Positions 1 to 8,856 of a stretch of DNA of 31,451 nucleotides are shown in pieces. Source of the DNA: Bacteroidales bacterium. GTDB taxonomy: Bacteria > Bacteroidota > Bacteroidia > Bacteroidales > VadinHA17. The translations under genes were made by a program, and so were the position numbers. Positions within the stretch are counted from its first letter, which is position 1. Every line of letters begins with the position of its first letter. The stretch is from the NCBI GenBank assembly GCA_003162595.1, contig PMNJ01000302.1, positions 737 through 32,187 of the forward strand, read 5' to 3'. The notes beneath the pieces are model-generated. The model was given only the letters and a program-made list of their open reading frames with translations. It did not search any database and was not told the DNA's origin.

Positions 1-342
1 AAAGATGATCCCCGTGTTACTAAAATAGGTAGATTCCTTCGCAGAACAGGACTTGACGAACTGCCTCAGCTCTTTAATATACTTAAAGGTGAAATGTCAT
101 TGATTGGTCCACGTCCTCCTCTTCCAAGCGAAACAGTTCAGTATAAACGATGGCAATTAAGGCGCCTTTCGATAAAACCGGGATTATCATGTTTCTGGCA
201 GATTAAGCCTGACAGAAACAATATAAAGTTCGAAAAGTGGATGGAGCTGGATTTAGCTTACATAGATAATTGGTCACTTCGATTGGATTTCATAATATTA
301 TTAAAAACAATAGTTACAGTTTTCAAAAGAAGTGGATTATAA
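1..342 (+). CDS. Undecaprenyl-phosphate sugar-1-phosphate transferase, C-terminal part (cut by window edge)
   Basis: This is the C-terminal catalytic part of a bacterial sugar transferase of the WcaJ/WbaP/PglC type. The family moves a sugar-1-phosphate from a nucleotide sugar to undecaprenyl phosphate at the inner membrane and so starts repeat-unit assembly. The frame is open from base 1. It shows the family signatures DDPRVTKIGRFLRRTGLDE and LPQLFNILKGEMSLIGPRPP, then PGLSCFWQIKP and a C-terminal amphipathic stretch ending KRSGL. The N-terminal membrane segments lie outside the window. An ATG at 94 is internal and is not the start. The gene sits just upstream of the export genes, as is usual for the initiating transferase. 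The family call is very safe; the sugar it moves cannot be told from this sequence. Confidence 0.93.
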   Translation, partial: KDDPRVTKIGRFLRRTGLDELPQLFNILKGEMSLIGPRPPLPSETVQYKRWQLRRLSIKPGLSCFWQIKPDRNNIKFEKWMELDLAYIDNWSLRLDFIILLKTIVTVFKRSGL

Positions 343-776
343 TTAATTTTTAACCTTAAGATATCAAGATTATGGGAAAATCTCTTATGATAATTTTGTT
401 TTGGATTTTAGTACAGTACTCAGCAATTCCACAATTGTAACTTGATCACTTATATTCAATTCTTTTGTCAAATTTTATCAGTTTTTGACTAAAAATACTA
501 ATTAAGATATCAATGGCTCAATTCAGGAGGTATTCACCTTAAATATGAAGGTAAATAAAAAAAATCGAATGAAAATCCACAGATTTTTACTTCAAGTAAT
601 TTGGAGGTATCTCCTTTAGTGTATATTTTTATCCCAAAATAAAATCACATGTTGAATATGATAATAACCTTGCGACATTTTGAAATTGGTCAAACGAAAC
701 ATTTTTCATAACATTGTGTAACATGAAAAATTCTTTCTAAACAAATTTGAATTATATACATTGATAGTCAGTGACT
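343..776 (+). other. 434-bp AT-rich intergenic region, likely leader of the export operon
   Basis: No convincing gene is present. Two tiny reading frames on the + strand (372-440, 22 codons, hydrophobic; 545-619, 24 codons) have no supporting context. A purine-rich AGGAGG stands at about 525 but is too far from any plausible start. A small palindrome, GGAGGTATCTCC, lies at about 609. No exact Bacteroidetes -7 box (TAnnTTTG) with a well-spaced -33 TTG was found; the nearest is CAAATTTG at 742-749, with wrong spacing. The length and position fit a regulated leader for the genes that follow, but this is inference. Confidence 0.4.
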
Positions 777-1547
777 ATGAAAAAGAGAATAAAACTTTCA
801 AGCCAATTTACGATAATACTTTTAATGCTGGTCACTATTTCTTGTGTCCCGGTAAAAGAGCTGAGCTATTTCAATGATTTAGATGGACTTGCAGAGCCTG
901 TAGTAAATCCAAAGATTCAAAAAACAATCCTTCCATTTGATAGATTATATATTAAAATATTAAGTACTGATCCTCTTACAAGCCAGATATTTAACCTTTC
1001 AGATGATATTCGCAATTCAGGTGGCAATAATAGTCTGGTCAGTTATCAAGTTGATGAAGCCGGAAATATTAATTTTCCTTTTGCAGGTAAGATAAATGTT
1101 GGGGCTATGACAACAGCAGATGCTGCAAAAAAAATTCAAAATGCTCTAAATGAATATGTCTCTCATACATCTGTTACTGTCACATTCATTGATAATCATG
1201 TTTCTGTTTTAGGTGAGGTAATGCAGCAGGGAGTTTTTTCTTTCACACAGGATAAACTTAATATTTACGAGGCAATTGCTCTTGGTGGCGGGCTTACACG
1301 TTATGGAAACCGTAAGAATATTATCCTTATAAGACAGGAAGGGGATAAGATAATGCATTATAAGCTTAATCTTTCTGATTCCAAAATAGCAGGTAAGGAT
1401 TATTACTATATTATGCCTAATGATGTCGTTGTTGTTGAACCTATGAAATCTGTATCCACAAGTTATCAGAACAATACTTATACTACCGTATTAACATCAA
1501 TAACTACTCTTCTTGCAGTATTACTTTTTATGGGTTATAAATTTTAA
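777..1547 (+). CDS. Polysaccharide export outer-membrane lipoprotein, Wza/BexD/KpsD type
   Basis: The predicted product is an outer-membrane polysaccharide export protein that forms the exit channel for the polymer. The ATG at 777 (MKKRIKLSS) is preferred over an in-frame GTG at 771. A basic start and hydrophobic stretch lead to a lipobox-like VTISC with the Cys near residue 23, so it is probably a lipoprotein. The Poly_export domain follows (about residues 50-130, including DEAGNINFPFAGKINVG), then an SLBB-type segment (VSVLGEVMQQGVFSF, IYEAIALGGGLTRYGNRKN). A C-terminal hydrophobic helix (about 235-252) ends in MGYKF, as in Bacteroidetes homologues. It stands 17 bp upstream of the Wzc-like kinase, its usual partner, so the two are almost certainly co-transcribed. 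Confidence 0.92.
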   Translation: MKKRIKLSSQFTIILLMLVTISCVPVKELSYFNDLDGLAEPVVNPKIQKTILPFDRLYIKILSTDPLTSQIFNLSDDIRNSGGNNSLVSYQVDEAGNINFPFAGKINVGAMTTADAAKKIQNALNEYVSHTSVTVTFIDNHVSVLGEVMQQGVFSFTQDKLNIYEAIALGGGLTRYGNRKNIILIRQEGDKIMHYKLNLSDSKIAGKDYYYIMPNDVVVVEPMKSVSTSYQNNTYTTVLTSITTLLAVLLFMGYKF

Positions 1548-1564
1548 ATTATTCAATATAAATA

Positions 1565-3937
1565 ATGATAAAGGACACTGAATCTGATGCCTCCATGGCC
1601 CCGCTAAAATATTTCTTATTGAAAGTATTTTCATTAAAGTATTTGTATATAAGTTGTCTTTTTCTTTTTATAGTTGTGGCTATCTTATATAACAAATATT
1701 CTCCAAGAGTATATGAAGCTTCTGCTTCGATTTGCCCGGTAGAAAATAAAACTTCTTCATTGCTTAACTCAAATCAACAATTTAGTGGACTTGCAAGCAT
1801 TGACGCCATGACGAAAATCGAAAATGAAATGACTAATCTCAAGTCGTTTCCTTTGGTTTCCAAAACAATATCAAGCATGAATTTTGAGGTAAGATATTAC
1901 AGCGAAAAATCTAAATATTTCAAGCAGACAGAAGAGCTCTACGGAAAAGCACCAGTATTGATTACTATCGATAAATCACACGTTCAACCTATTAATGCGA
2001 AGTTTTTTGTAACTGTTCTCGATGAAACATCTTATAAGCTAACTGTCTTCCAGAAGAAGGTATCCTACTATAATTATCTCGATAATCAGATAATCAGTGT
2101 TGACAATTTTCTTAAATTTGATACTATTTGCAGGTTTAATGAGACTATCAGCAATAAAATGTTTAAGTTTTCTGCCTCTTTAAATCCTGATTTTCAAATT
2201 AATAAAACCGGATCTGAATACATTTATTACTTCACCTTTAGTCATCTCGATATTATTGCGAAGGAGTATATGGGTATGATTAAAGTGGATAAGGTGTCGC
2301 CAATGGCATCAATTTTAAAGATAACATTCTCCGGACATAATCTTGAGAAAACAATAACTTTCCTTAATAAATTTCTTAATACTTTTCTTGAAGATAATCT
2401 GGCCAAGAAAAACAAAATCGCTCTAAGTACTGTAAACTTTATCGACTCACAAATTTCAACAATTTCTGACTCACTGGTAAAATCTGAATCTAAACTTAAG
2501 AATTACAGGTCAGCAAACCAGGTAATGGATCTTAGTTTTCAAGGACAGCGTATTATTGAGCAAAGGACACAAATTGAGACAGAACGTACTAACCTTCAGG
2601 CTCAGGAACGTTATTACAATTATGTCATTAACTATTTTAGGGCGAATAAGGATATGTCAGGAGTTGTGCCTCCATCTGCCATGAATGTATCAGATCCCAC
2701 AACAAATCAGCTTATTTCTGAGCTGCTTGATTTAAATGCACAAAGATCAAATGTTACTTCAGGCAACAATAATGAAAAAAATATATTTCTGAGTCAGATC
2801 GATAACAAAATCCAGATGCAGAAACAAGCTATTATTGAGAATTTTACTAATAATCTGAACACACTTACGCTTTCTCTTAATGAACTGAATTACAGGGAAG
2901 ATAAACTTTCAAAAGAGATTTCAAATCTGCCAAAAACAGAAATGAATATGGTAAGTTTGCAAAGAAAATTCAACGTGAGCGATGTAATTTACACCTATAT
3001 GCTTCAGAAAAGATCGGAAGCAGCGATTACACTGGCTTCAAATTATCCTGATTTTGAGATTACTGAACCAGCGCGTGTAATCACTTCACGTATTACTTCT
3101 CCAAAGAGTATGATTAATTATGTATTAGCTATATTCTTTGGATTATTTATACCATCATTGTACTTATTTATAAGAGAAATCTTTGATGACAAAATAAGAA
3201 GCATTAATGATTTGGAATATCTGCTTCAGCATACGGTTTTAGGTGTCATTTATAGTAATAAAAATAAAAGTGAATCAGTTGTGGCTGAATTCCCTAAGTC
3301 TGCTATTTCTGAATCTTTCAGGAATCTGAGAAGCAGCTTGTTCCTTAAATCTGCGCAAGTTAAATCCAAAGTATTACTCATCACCTCATCACAACCATCA
3401 GATGGTAAAAGTTTTGTATCCCTTAACCTGGCATCTTCAATTGCATCGGTTGGTTATAAAACTATTCTTATTGATGCCGATTTGAGAAGGCCAAACCAAC
3501 ACACTAAAATGAAAGTAGATAATTCAACAGGACTTTCCAGTTATATGACAAAAAATGCAAATATTGAAGAAATCATTAAGAAATCGCCAATTGAAAACCT
3601 CTTTTTCATTTCCGCCGGACCCATTGTACCAAATCCTTCAGAATTGATGGAATCAGGTATACTCGATGAAATGATAACGTATCTTAAAACCAGATATGAA
3701 TATATTATTATTGACACTACACCAGTAGGAATTGTAGCTGATGCTACTCTGGTGATGAAATATGCTTCAAGTATTCTTTTAGTAGTCAGAAACAATTATA
3801 CAAGCAAGGAAATACTCAAAAGTGCCATAAACATTCTTAAAACGAACAAGTGTAATAATTATGATCTTATATATAATGATCTGAATTTACAAAAAAGCTC
3901 TTATAAACATTATAGCAACTATTATATCGACAAATAA
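1565..3937 (+). CDS. Wzc-like chain-length regulator and BY-type tyrosine kinase
   Basis: This 790-residue inner-membrane protein combines a Wzz/GNVR chain-length domain with a cytoplasmic bacterial tyrosine kinase. It is expected to govern polymerisation and to work with the Wza-like protein. Membrane helices lie at about residues 24-45 and 515-538, flanking a long periplasmic coiled-coil region. The kinase follows: Walker A-like SSQPSDGKS near 607-615, Walker A' ILIDADLRRP near 634-643 and Walker B YIIIDTTPVG near 711-720. The last dozen residues hold four tyrosines (YKHYSNYY), the expected autophosphorylation cluster. Length and domain order match fused Wzc proteins. It is followed at once by the ACP gene, so the amide/ligase genes are probably in the same transcript. 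Confidence 0.94.
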   Translation: MIKDTESDASMAPLKYFLLKVFSLKYLYISCLFLFIVVAILYNKYSPRVYEASASICPVENKTSSLLNSNQQFSGLASIDAMTKIENEMTNLKSFPLVSKTISSMNFEVRYYSEKSKYFKQTEELYGKAPVLITIDKSHVQPINAKFFVTVLDETSYKLTVFQKKVSYYNYLDNQIISVDNFLKFDTICRFNETISNKMFKFSASLNPDFQINKTGSEYIYYFTFSHLDIIAKEYMGMIKVDKVSPMASILKITFSGHNLEKTITFLNKFLNTFLEDNLAKKNKIALSTVNFIDSQISTISDSLVKSESKLKNYRSANQVMDLSFQGQRIIEQRTQIETERTNLQAQERYYNYVINYFRANKDMSGVVPPSAMNVSDPTTNQLISELLDLNAQRSNVTSGNNNEKNIFLSQIDNKIQMQKQAIIENFTNNLNTLTLSLNELNYREDKLSKEISNLPKTEMNMVSLQRKFNVSDVIYTYMLQKRSEAAITLASNYPDFEITEPARVITSRITSPKSMINYVLAIFFGLFIPSLYLFIREIFDDKIRSINDLEYLLQHTVLGVIYSNKNKSESVVAEFPKSAISESFRNLRSSLFLKSAQVKSKVLLITSSQPSDGKSFVSLNLASSIASVGYKTILIDADLRRPNQHTKMKVDNSTGLSSYMTKNANIEEIIKKSPIENLFFISAGPIVPNPSELMESGILDEMITYLKTRYEYIIIDTTPVGIVADATLVMKYASSILLVVRNNYTSKEILKSAINILKTNKCNNYDLIYNDLNLQKSSYKHYSNYYIDK

Positions 3938-3969
3938 CTTATTTGATAATTTATAAACTCAACACAATA

Positions 3970-4230
3970 ATGACCAAAGACATTTCTGTGATAAAAGAGA
4001 CTATTAAAGAACATATATTGCAAGCTACTTTTGCTGATAAAGATAAAATTCAAAATGATTCTTTAATCTTTAAGGAGGGTTATTTTGATTCAATGGGATT
4101 TGTTGTTTTAATTACATTTCTGGAGGAAAGTTTTGGCATCACAACAACAGATGAAGATCTGATTGAGGAAAACTTCGAATCAATAGATGCAATTACTTCC
4201 TTTATAATACGGAAAACAGATAATCAGTAG
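3970..4230 (+). CDS. Acyl carrier protein, stand-alone
   Basis: This acidic protein of about 86 residues has the acyl or peptidyl carrier fold. The phosphopantetheine serine is visible in GYFDSMGFVVL, followed by FLEESFGI and an acidic helix. The ATG at 3970 (MTKDISVIK) is preferred; an in-frame TTG at 3943 would add nine residues, starting 5 bp after the kinase stop. It is not next to fatty-acid genes. Instead it heads a run with an amidotransferase, a NAD-synthase-like enzyme and an AMP-forming ligase, spaced 30, 18 and 15 bp apart. The natural inference is that the ligase at 7279 loads an acid onto this carrier and the other enzymes act on the tethered or released product. Similar ACP and ligase pairs are known near exosortase-type EPS loci. 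The substrate is unknown. Confidence 0.88.
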   Translation: MTKDISVIKETIKEHILQATFADKDKIQNDSLIFKEGYFDSMGFVVLITFLEESFGITTTDEDLIEENFESIDAITSFIIRKTDNQ

Positions 4231-4260
4231 TGCAAGTTTTATTTATCTAACACATCAAAA

Positions 4261-6258
4261 ATGTGTGGAATTGTCGGGATTTACAATAGTACGGAACCCT
4301 TGCAAAGTCCTGAAAATCTTTTACAAAGGATGCTCGGACGTATTCAATATCGGGGACCTGATGAAAGTGGTATTTATATTAACAATCGGGTTGCAATGGG
4401 TAGTGTCAGGTTAAGCATTATTGATATTCAATCCGGACAGCAGCCATTATCCTCCAGTGATGGCAAATACTGGATAGTATTTAATGGAGAAATTTTCAAT
4501 TATATTGAGCTTAAAACCGATTTAAAATGTCTCGGGTACTCCTTCAGGACTGAAAGTGACACAGAAGTTTTACTGAATGCATACATGGAGTATGGATCGG
4601 ATTGCCTGAACAGGTTAAATGGGCAATTTGTTTTCGCAATTTGGAATAATGAAAAGAAGGAATTGTTTCTCGCCCGCGATCGGGTAGGCATAAGGCCTCT
4701 TTTTTATACACGGACGGAGAACAATACTTTTCTATTTGGATCGGAGATTAAAACACTTTTCGAACACCCTGGTGTCAAAGCTGAAATAGATTCTGTTTCA
4801 ATGTCACAGATTTTCACATTCTGGTCTACTCTCACCCCCAGAACTGTTTTTAAAAAGATATTTGAGCTGGCTCCCGGGCACTTTATGAAAATTTCTGATG
4901 GACAATATGTGATTAAGCCTTTTTGGTCTCTCCGTTTCCCTGTCAATAAGGAATCCTGTTTTAAAGGATCAATAGATGATGCAGCTGCAGAGCTGGAAAA
5001 TTTACTGACAGATGCTGTAAGGATAAGGCTCAGGGCCGATGTACAGGTTGCTGCATATTTGAGTGGGGGACTGGACTCAAGTGCTACCACAGCATTAATT
5101 AAAAAGATAATGCCTGAAACATTACAGACCTTTTCAATTGGTTTCGAAGACAATGAGTTTGATGAAACTCTTTTTCAACAGGAGGTTTCAAAATATCTTG
5201 GAACCAGGCACACCGCTTTTACATGTACCCGGCAGGATATTGGAAATTATTTTCCTCAGGTTGTGTGGCATTCAGAAATACCCATATTACGTACAGCACC
5301 TGTACCTATGTTTTGTCTATCAAAGAAGGTCAGGGAAAACAATATTAAAGTGGTAATTACAGGAGAGGGCGCAGATGAAATACTGGCCGGCTATGATATT
5401 TTTAAAGAAGGCATCATCAGGGAGTTCTGGTCGCGTGAACCTGATTCAAAATACAGACCCTTACTTCTGCAAAAATTATATCCCTACCTGGCTCAATTCC
5501 AGGGAAAAAACAAGAGGATGCTTAAGTTATTTTTCGGGTATCAGCTTCAGGACACTGATTCCCCATTTTATTCACACATATTGCGCTGGCGAAATACATC
5601 TAGTATCCAGAATTATTTCTCAGAGGATATGAAATCCGAAGTAAATGGAATTGATCAATTTGAGGAAGTAGTTAAGATGTTGCCACCTGGGTTTAATCAG
5701 TATGACCGTTTAAGCAAATCTCAATGGCTTGAATCAGAAATATTTATGTCGAGTTACCTGTTGTCTTCTCAAGGTGATCGTGTTGGTATGGCCAATTCTG
5801 TTGAAGGACGTTATCCATTTCTTGATTACAGGGTGATAGAATTTGCTGCCAAACTACCACCCGATTTTAAGATGCATGGCCTCAATGAGAAGTTCATCCT
5901 TAAAAGAATGATGAATAACCGTCTGCCTGAGAGTGTCTTGAAACGTCCAAAACAGGCTTACAGGGCACCTATTGCAAGCAGTTTTCTATCATCTCCTGCC
6001 AGGGAATATGCCTTAGATCTGTTATCAGAACATGATATAAATCAAACAGGCATGTTTTCATACAATACTGTTCAAAAATTACTAACCAAAATATCGAAAG
6101 ATACGTTGGTTACAGAAATGGAAAACATGTCTCTTGCCGGAATTCTTTCCTCCCAACTAATTTATCACCAATATATATTAAAAGATAATTTCAGACCCTC
6201 TGTTTCACGGTTAAATAATTGTCAGGTTATTCACGAAAAAAATCCAATCTATTCCTGA
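4261..6258 (+). CDS. Asparagine-synthase-like glutamine amidotransferase of the EPS locus
   Basis: This is a class II glutamine amidotransferase with an ATP-pyrophosphatase domain (AsnB family). It turns a carboxylate into an amide through an acyl-adenylate, using ammonia from glutamine. MCGIVGIYN starts at the first codon, so Cys2 is the N-terminal nucleophile once Met is removed. Other glutaminase residues are present: RLSIID, VFNGEIFNY near 70-78 and ESDTEV near 97. The PP-loop LSGGLDSSA lies near residue 266 and GEGADEILAGY near 367. At 665 residues it is longer than typical AsnB. It lies between the ACP and a NAD-synthase-like gene rather than in amino-acid metabolism, so it may amidate a uronic acid or a carrier-bound acid, as amidotransferases such as WbpS do in O-antigen loci. 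Ordinary asparagine synthesis is possible but less likely, since a second copy is at 19892-21757. Confidence 0.9.
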   Translation: MCGIVGIYNSTEPLQSPENLLQRMLGRIQYRGPDESGIYINNRVAMGSVRLSIIDIQSGQQPLSSSDGKYWIVFNGEIFNYIELKTDLKCLGYSFRTESDTEVLLNAYMEYGSDCLNRLNGQFVFAIWNNEKKELFLARDRVGIRPLFYTRTENNTFLFGSEIKTLFEHPGVKAEIDSVSMSQIFTFWSTLTPRTVFKKIFELAPGHFMKISDGQYVIKPFWSLRFPVNKESCFKGSIDDAAAELENLLTDAVRIRLRADVQVAAYLSGGLDSSATTALIKKIMPETLQTFSIGFEDNEFDETLFQQEVSKYLGTRHTAFTCTRQDIGNYFPQVVWHSEIPILRTAPVPMFCLSKKVRENNIKVVITGEGADEILAGYDIFKEGIIREFWSREPDSKYRPLLLQKLYPYLAQFQGKNKRMLKLFFGYQLQDTDSPFYSHILRWRNTSSIQNYFSEDMKSEVNGIDQFEEVVKMLPPGFNQYDRLSKSQWLESEIFMSSYLLSSQGDRVGMANSVEGRYPFLDYRVIEFAAKLPPDFKMHGLNEKFILKRMMNNRLPESVLKRPKQAYRAPIASSFLSSPAREYALDLLSEHDINQTGMFSYNTVQKLLTKISKDTLVTEMENMSLAGILSSQLIYHQYILKDNFRPSVSRLNNCQVIHEKNPIYS

Positions 6259-6276
6259 TTAATACTTAGAGCGATT

Positions 6277-7263
6277 ATGAAAAACAAAGATAAACGGCCT
6301 TTCAGCAAGGATATTCTGATCATTCATGATATTGATGCAGAATGCAACCGACTGATTACCAACATTCGGGAGGGTGTGCTGCATAAATTGAACCGGCTTG
6401 GCGGTGTGATTGGTATTTCAGGTGGTATTGATTCTTCTGTTTCCATGGCTCTGGCTGCCAAAGCACTGGGAACTGAAAATGTACTTGGTATTATGTTGCC
6501 TGAACAGGATTCAAGTTCAGAAAGTGCCCTTTTTGCACAAAAACTGGCTGATAGATTTGATGTCAAAGCAATTACTGAAAATATCACAGAAGCTCTTGAG
6601 GGTTTAGGATGTTACCAGCGACGTGATGAGGCAGTGAGAACAGTTTTCCCTGAGTATGATCCCTTACATTACAAAATGAAAATTGGTATCAGGAGTTCTG
6701 GTCTTTACACCAACTTGCCACCTCTTTTTTCAGTCACAATTGTTGACAGTAAAGGCAAGGAACAGTCAAAGCACGTACCTGCACCTGAACTCAGGCAGAT
6801 CGAAGCTGCTTCTAATTTCAAACAACGCTGCCGTATGTCTATGCTTTATTATCATGCCGAACGCCTCCACTATGCGGTTATAGGTACACCAAATAAACAC
6901 GAAGTGGAACAAGGATTTTTTGTCAAACATGGTGATGGTGGTGCAGATGTTATGCCTATAGCCCACCTCTATAAAACCCAGGTATATCAACTGGCTCATT
7001 ACCTGGGAATTCCAGAAGAAATAATTGATCGCACTCCAACTTCCGATACATATTCGGCTGAACAGACGCAGGAGGAATTTTTCTTCCAGTTGCCGTTTCA
7101 ACAAATGGACTTGCTCTGGTATGCCTTTAAAAATAAATATGACCCGCAGGAAGTTGCAAGTGTTATGGAGAGAACCGCCGATGAGATAAATAAAGTCTTC
7201 GCAGGTTTTGAACGTAAAATCAAAACAACCGAATATCTTCGGATGACGCCTTTAACAAACTAA
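6277..7263 (+). CDS. NAD-synthase-like ATP-dependent amide-forming enzyme (NadE family)
   Basis: This 328-residue protein has the NadE fold. The family adenylates a carboxylate and lets ammonia attack it to form an amide. The PP-loop GISGGIDSS is near residues 46-54, with NFKQRCRM, GTPNKHE near 202, KHGDGGADVMPIAHLYKTQV near 218 and DRTPTSDT near 251, each matching a conserved NadE block. There is no nitrilase-type glutaminase domain, so it needs free ammonia or a partner, and the amidotransferase 18 bp upstream could fill that role. Relative to ordinary ammonia-dependent NadE (about 250-275 residues) it carries an apparent insertion of some 45-50 residues at about 130-178, next to where substrate would bind. 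That, and its place in an EPS operon, suggests a substrate other than deamido-NAD. A true NAD synthase cannot be excluded. Confidence 0.83.
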   Translation: MKNKDKRPFSKDILIIHDIDAECNRLITNIREGVLHKLNRLGGVIGISGGIDSSVSMALAAKALGTENVLGIMLPEQDSSSESALFAQKLADRFDVKAITENITEALEGLGCYQRRDEAVRTVFPEYDPLHYKMKIGIRSSGLYTNLPPLFSVTIVDSKGKEQSKHVPAPELRQIEAASNFKQRCRMSMLYYHAERLHYAVIGTPNKHEVEQGFFVKHGDGGADVMPIAHLYKTQVYQLAHYLGIPEEIIDRTPTSDTYSAEQTQEEFFFQLPFQQMDLLWYAFKNKYDPQEVASVMERTADEINKVFAGFERKIKTTEYLRMTPLTN

Positions 7264-7278
7264 TCTTCTATTCAGACC

Positions 7279-8856
7279 ATGATTTCGATACCACAGCGTG
7301 TCCTTGGTGAGGCACTATTATTTTCTGCCCGAAAATGCCCTGCAAAAACAGCTATAATAATAAAAACGAAGGAATATTCTTATTCCAGCCTTAAAGAAAG
7401 TGCAGAAAATCTGGCCAGTCACCTGGTGATTACCGGAATTAAAAAAGGTGACAGGATCGCTGTTTATATGAATAATTCCTGGCAGAGCATCATTTCAATC
7501 TATGGGATTACTCTCTCTGGGGCTGTTTTTCTGGTTATTAATCCACAGACAAAAGCTGATAAATTACAGTACATTCTAAATGACAGCGGAGCTAAAATAT
7601 TAATTTCCGAGAGCATCCTGAGCAGTGAAATCTCGCTTGCTTTAGAAAATAAAAAGGATATACATGAACTAATTCTTTCTGGTGATAAGAGCAGGTTGAA
7701 GAGCTTTCCTGAAATAAAAACAGAAGATTTTGAAAATATTCTTTCAACCGATTTCTCCGGAATTATATTACCACGGATTATTCCTAATGACCTTGCAGCA
7801 CTTATCTATACTTCGGGGAGCACCGGTTTTCCAAAAGGGGTAATGATGACGCATCAATCAATGGTATTTACATCATGGAGCCTAATTGAATATCTGAGAT
7901 TATCGGATGAAGACCGTATTTTACTTCTGCTTCCGCTTGCTTTCGATTATGGATTATACCAGCTGATCATGGCTATAACAGTTGGTGGTTCACTGATTGT
8001 TGAGCAATCGTTTACATTTCAGGCATCTGTCTATAAACAGATTGAACAGTTTAAGCCAACCGTTTTCCCTGGCGTGCCTACAATTTATGCTATGATGATT
8101 GCTACAAACAAAAAGACAGGTTTGTCATTTGATTGTATCAAAAAAGTCACAAATACTGCAGCTGCCTTACCAGCTGAATTTATTCCGGATCTAAAAAAAA
8201 TATTCCCCGCTGCATTGATATTTAAAATGTACGGGCTGACGGAATGTAAAAGAGTTTGTTACCTGGAGCCGGAAATGATTGACATTAAACCAGACTCTGT
8301 GGGCAAGGCAATCCCGGGAACAGAAGTCTTTTTGCTATCACCGGATGGTAAACCGGTGCCTCCGGGTGAAAAGGGCATTTTACATATCCGCGGCCCGCAT
8401 GTTATGCTTGGCTACTGGCACAAAGAAGAACTCACAAGGGAAATGCTTAAACAGGGCAGTTTACCATGGGAAAGGATCTTGTGTTCGAATGATTGGTTTA
8501 AAATGGATGATGAAGGATATCTGTATTTCCTCAGTAGAACAGATGATATAATAAAAACCAGGGGAGAAAAAGTTAGTCCTGCAGAAATTGAAAATGTTAT
8601 CTATAAAATCGATGGGATAAGAGAGGTTGCTGTTATCGGCGTTCCCGATGAGATCATGGGAGAATCGATAATAGCATATGTGACAACCCATGGCGCCCCT
8701 AAAACAGGTGAGAAAGAGATACAAAAGGAATGCATGTCAAGACTTGAACTTTTTATGATGCCGCAACGGATCATTTTTCTTGAGGAAATGCCCAAAAGTT
8801 CCAATAGCAAGATTGATAAAAAAGAACTTAAGAAAATGTACCTCTCAAATGAATAA
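7279..8856 (+). CDS. AMP-forming acyl/aminoacyl ligase (ANL superfamily), probable ACP-loading enzyme
   Basis: This 525-residue enzyme adenylates a carboxylic acid and passes it to a thiol. All core ANL motifs can be read: LIYTSGSTGFPKGVMMTH near 175-192, MYGLTE near 316, the ribose-binding DW and the hinge RTDDIIKTRGEK near 419-430, VSPAEIE, and the catalytic C-terminal lysine in SKIDKKEL near 510. It most resembles the acyl-CoA ligases found beside exosortase-type EPS loci, which also travel with an ACP. The ACP at 3970 is therefore the likely acceptor, although CoA is possible. It begins 15 bp after the NadE-like gene and its last 8 bases overlap the next gene, which points to translational coupling. 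The acid it activates cannot be deduced from the sequence. Confidence 0.9.
   Translation: MISIPQRVLGEALLFSARKCPAKTAIIIKTKEYSYSSLKESAENLASHLVITGIKKGDRIAVYMNNSWQSIISIYGITLSGAVFLVINPQTKADKLQYILNDSGAKILISESILSSEISLALENKKDIHELILSGDKSRLKSFPEIKTEDFENILSTDFSGIILPRIIPNDLAALIYTSGSTGFPKGVMMTHQSMVFTSWSLIEYLRLSDEDRILLLLPLAFDYGLYQLIMAITVGGSLIVEQSFTFQASVYKQIEQFKPTVFPGVPTIYAMMIATNKKTGLSFDCIKKVTNTAAALPAEFIPDLKKIFPAALIFKMYGLTECKRVCYLEPEMIDIKPDSVGKAIPGTEVFLLSPDGKPVPPGEKGILHIRGPHVMLGYWHKEELTREMLKQGSLPWERILCSNDWFKMDDEGYLYFLSRTDDIIKTRGEKVSPAEIENVIYKIDGIREVAVIGVPDEIMGESIIAYVTTHGAPKTGEKEIQKECMSRLELFMMPQRIIFLEEMPKSSNSKIDKKELKKMYLSNE

Noticed and set aside
372..619. Two tiny + strand frames (372-440 and 545-619) as leader peptides
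   Set aside because: No ribosome-binding site at a proper distance, no attenuator-like hairpins with T runs after them, and AT-rich DNA gives such frames by chance.
742..749. Bacteroidetes -7 promoter box before the Wza-like gene
   Set aside because: CAAATTTG departs from TAnnTTTG at the first base, and the nearest upstream TTG is about 25 bases away, too far for the usual spacing.
4704..5153. 149-codon frame on the - strand inside the amidotransferase gene
   Set aside because: It is the antisense shadow of a clearly coding AsnB-type sequence and has no family-like motifs.
6766..7104. 112-codon - strand frame inside the NadE-like gene
   Set aside because: Antisense of conserved NadE motifs; no support of its own.
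6277..7263. Plain housekeeping NAD synthase as the sole explanation
   Set aside because: Not excluded, but the operon setting between amidotransferase and ligase and the extra 45-50 residues make it the less likely reading; it is kept as an alternative in the feature entry.
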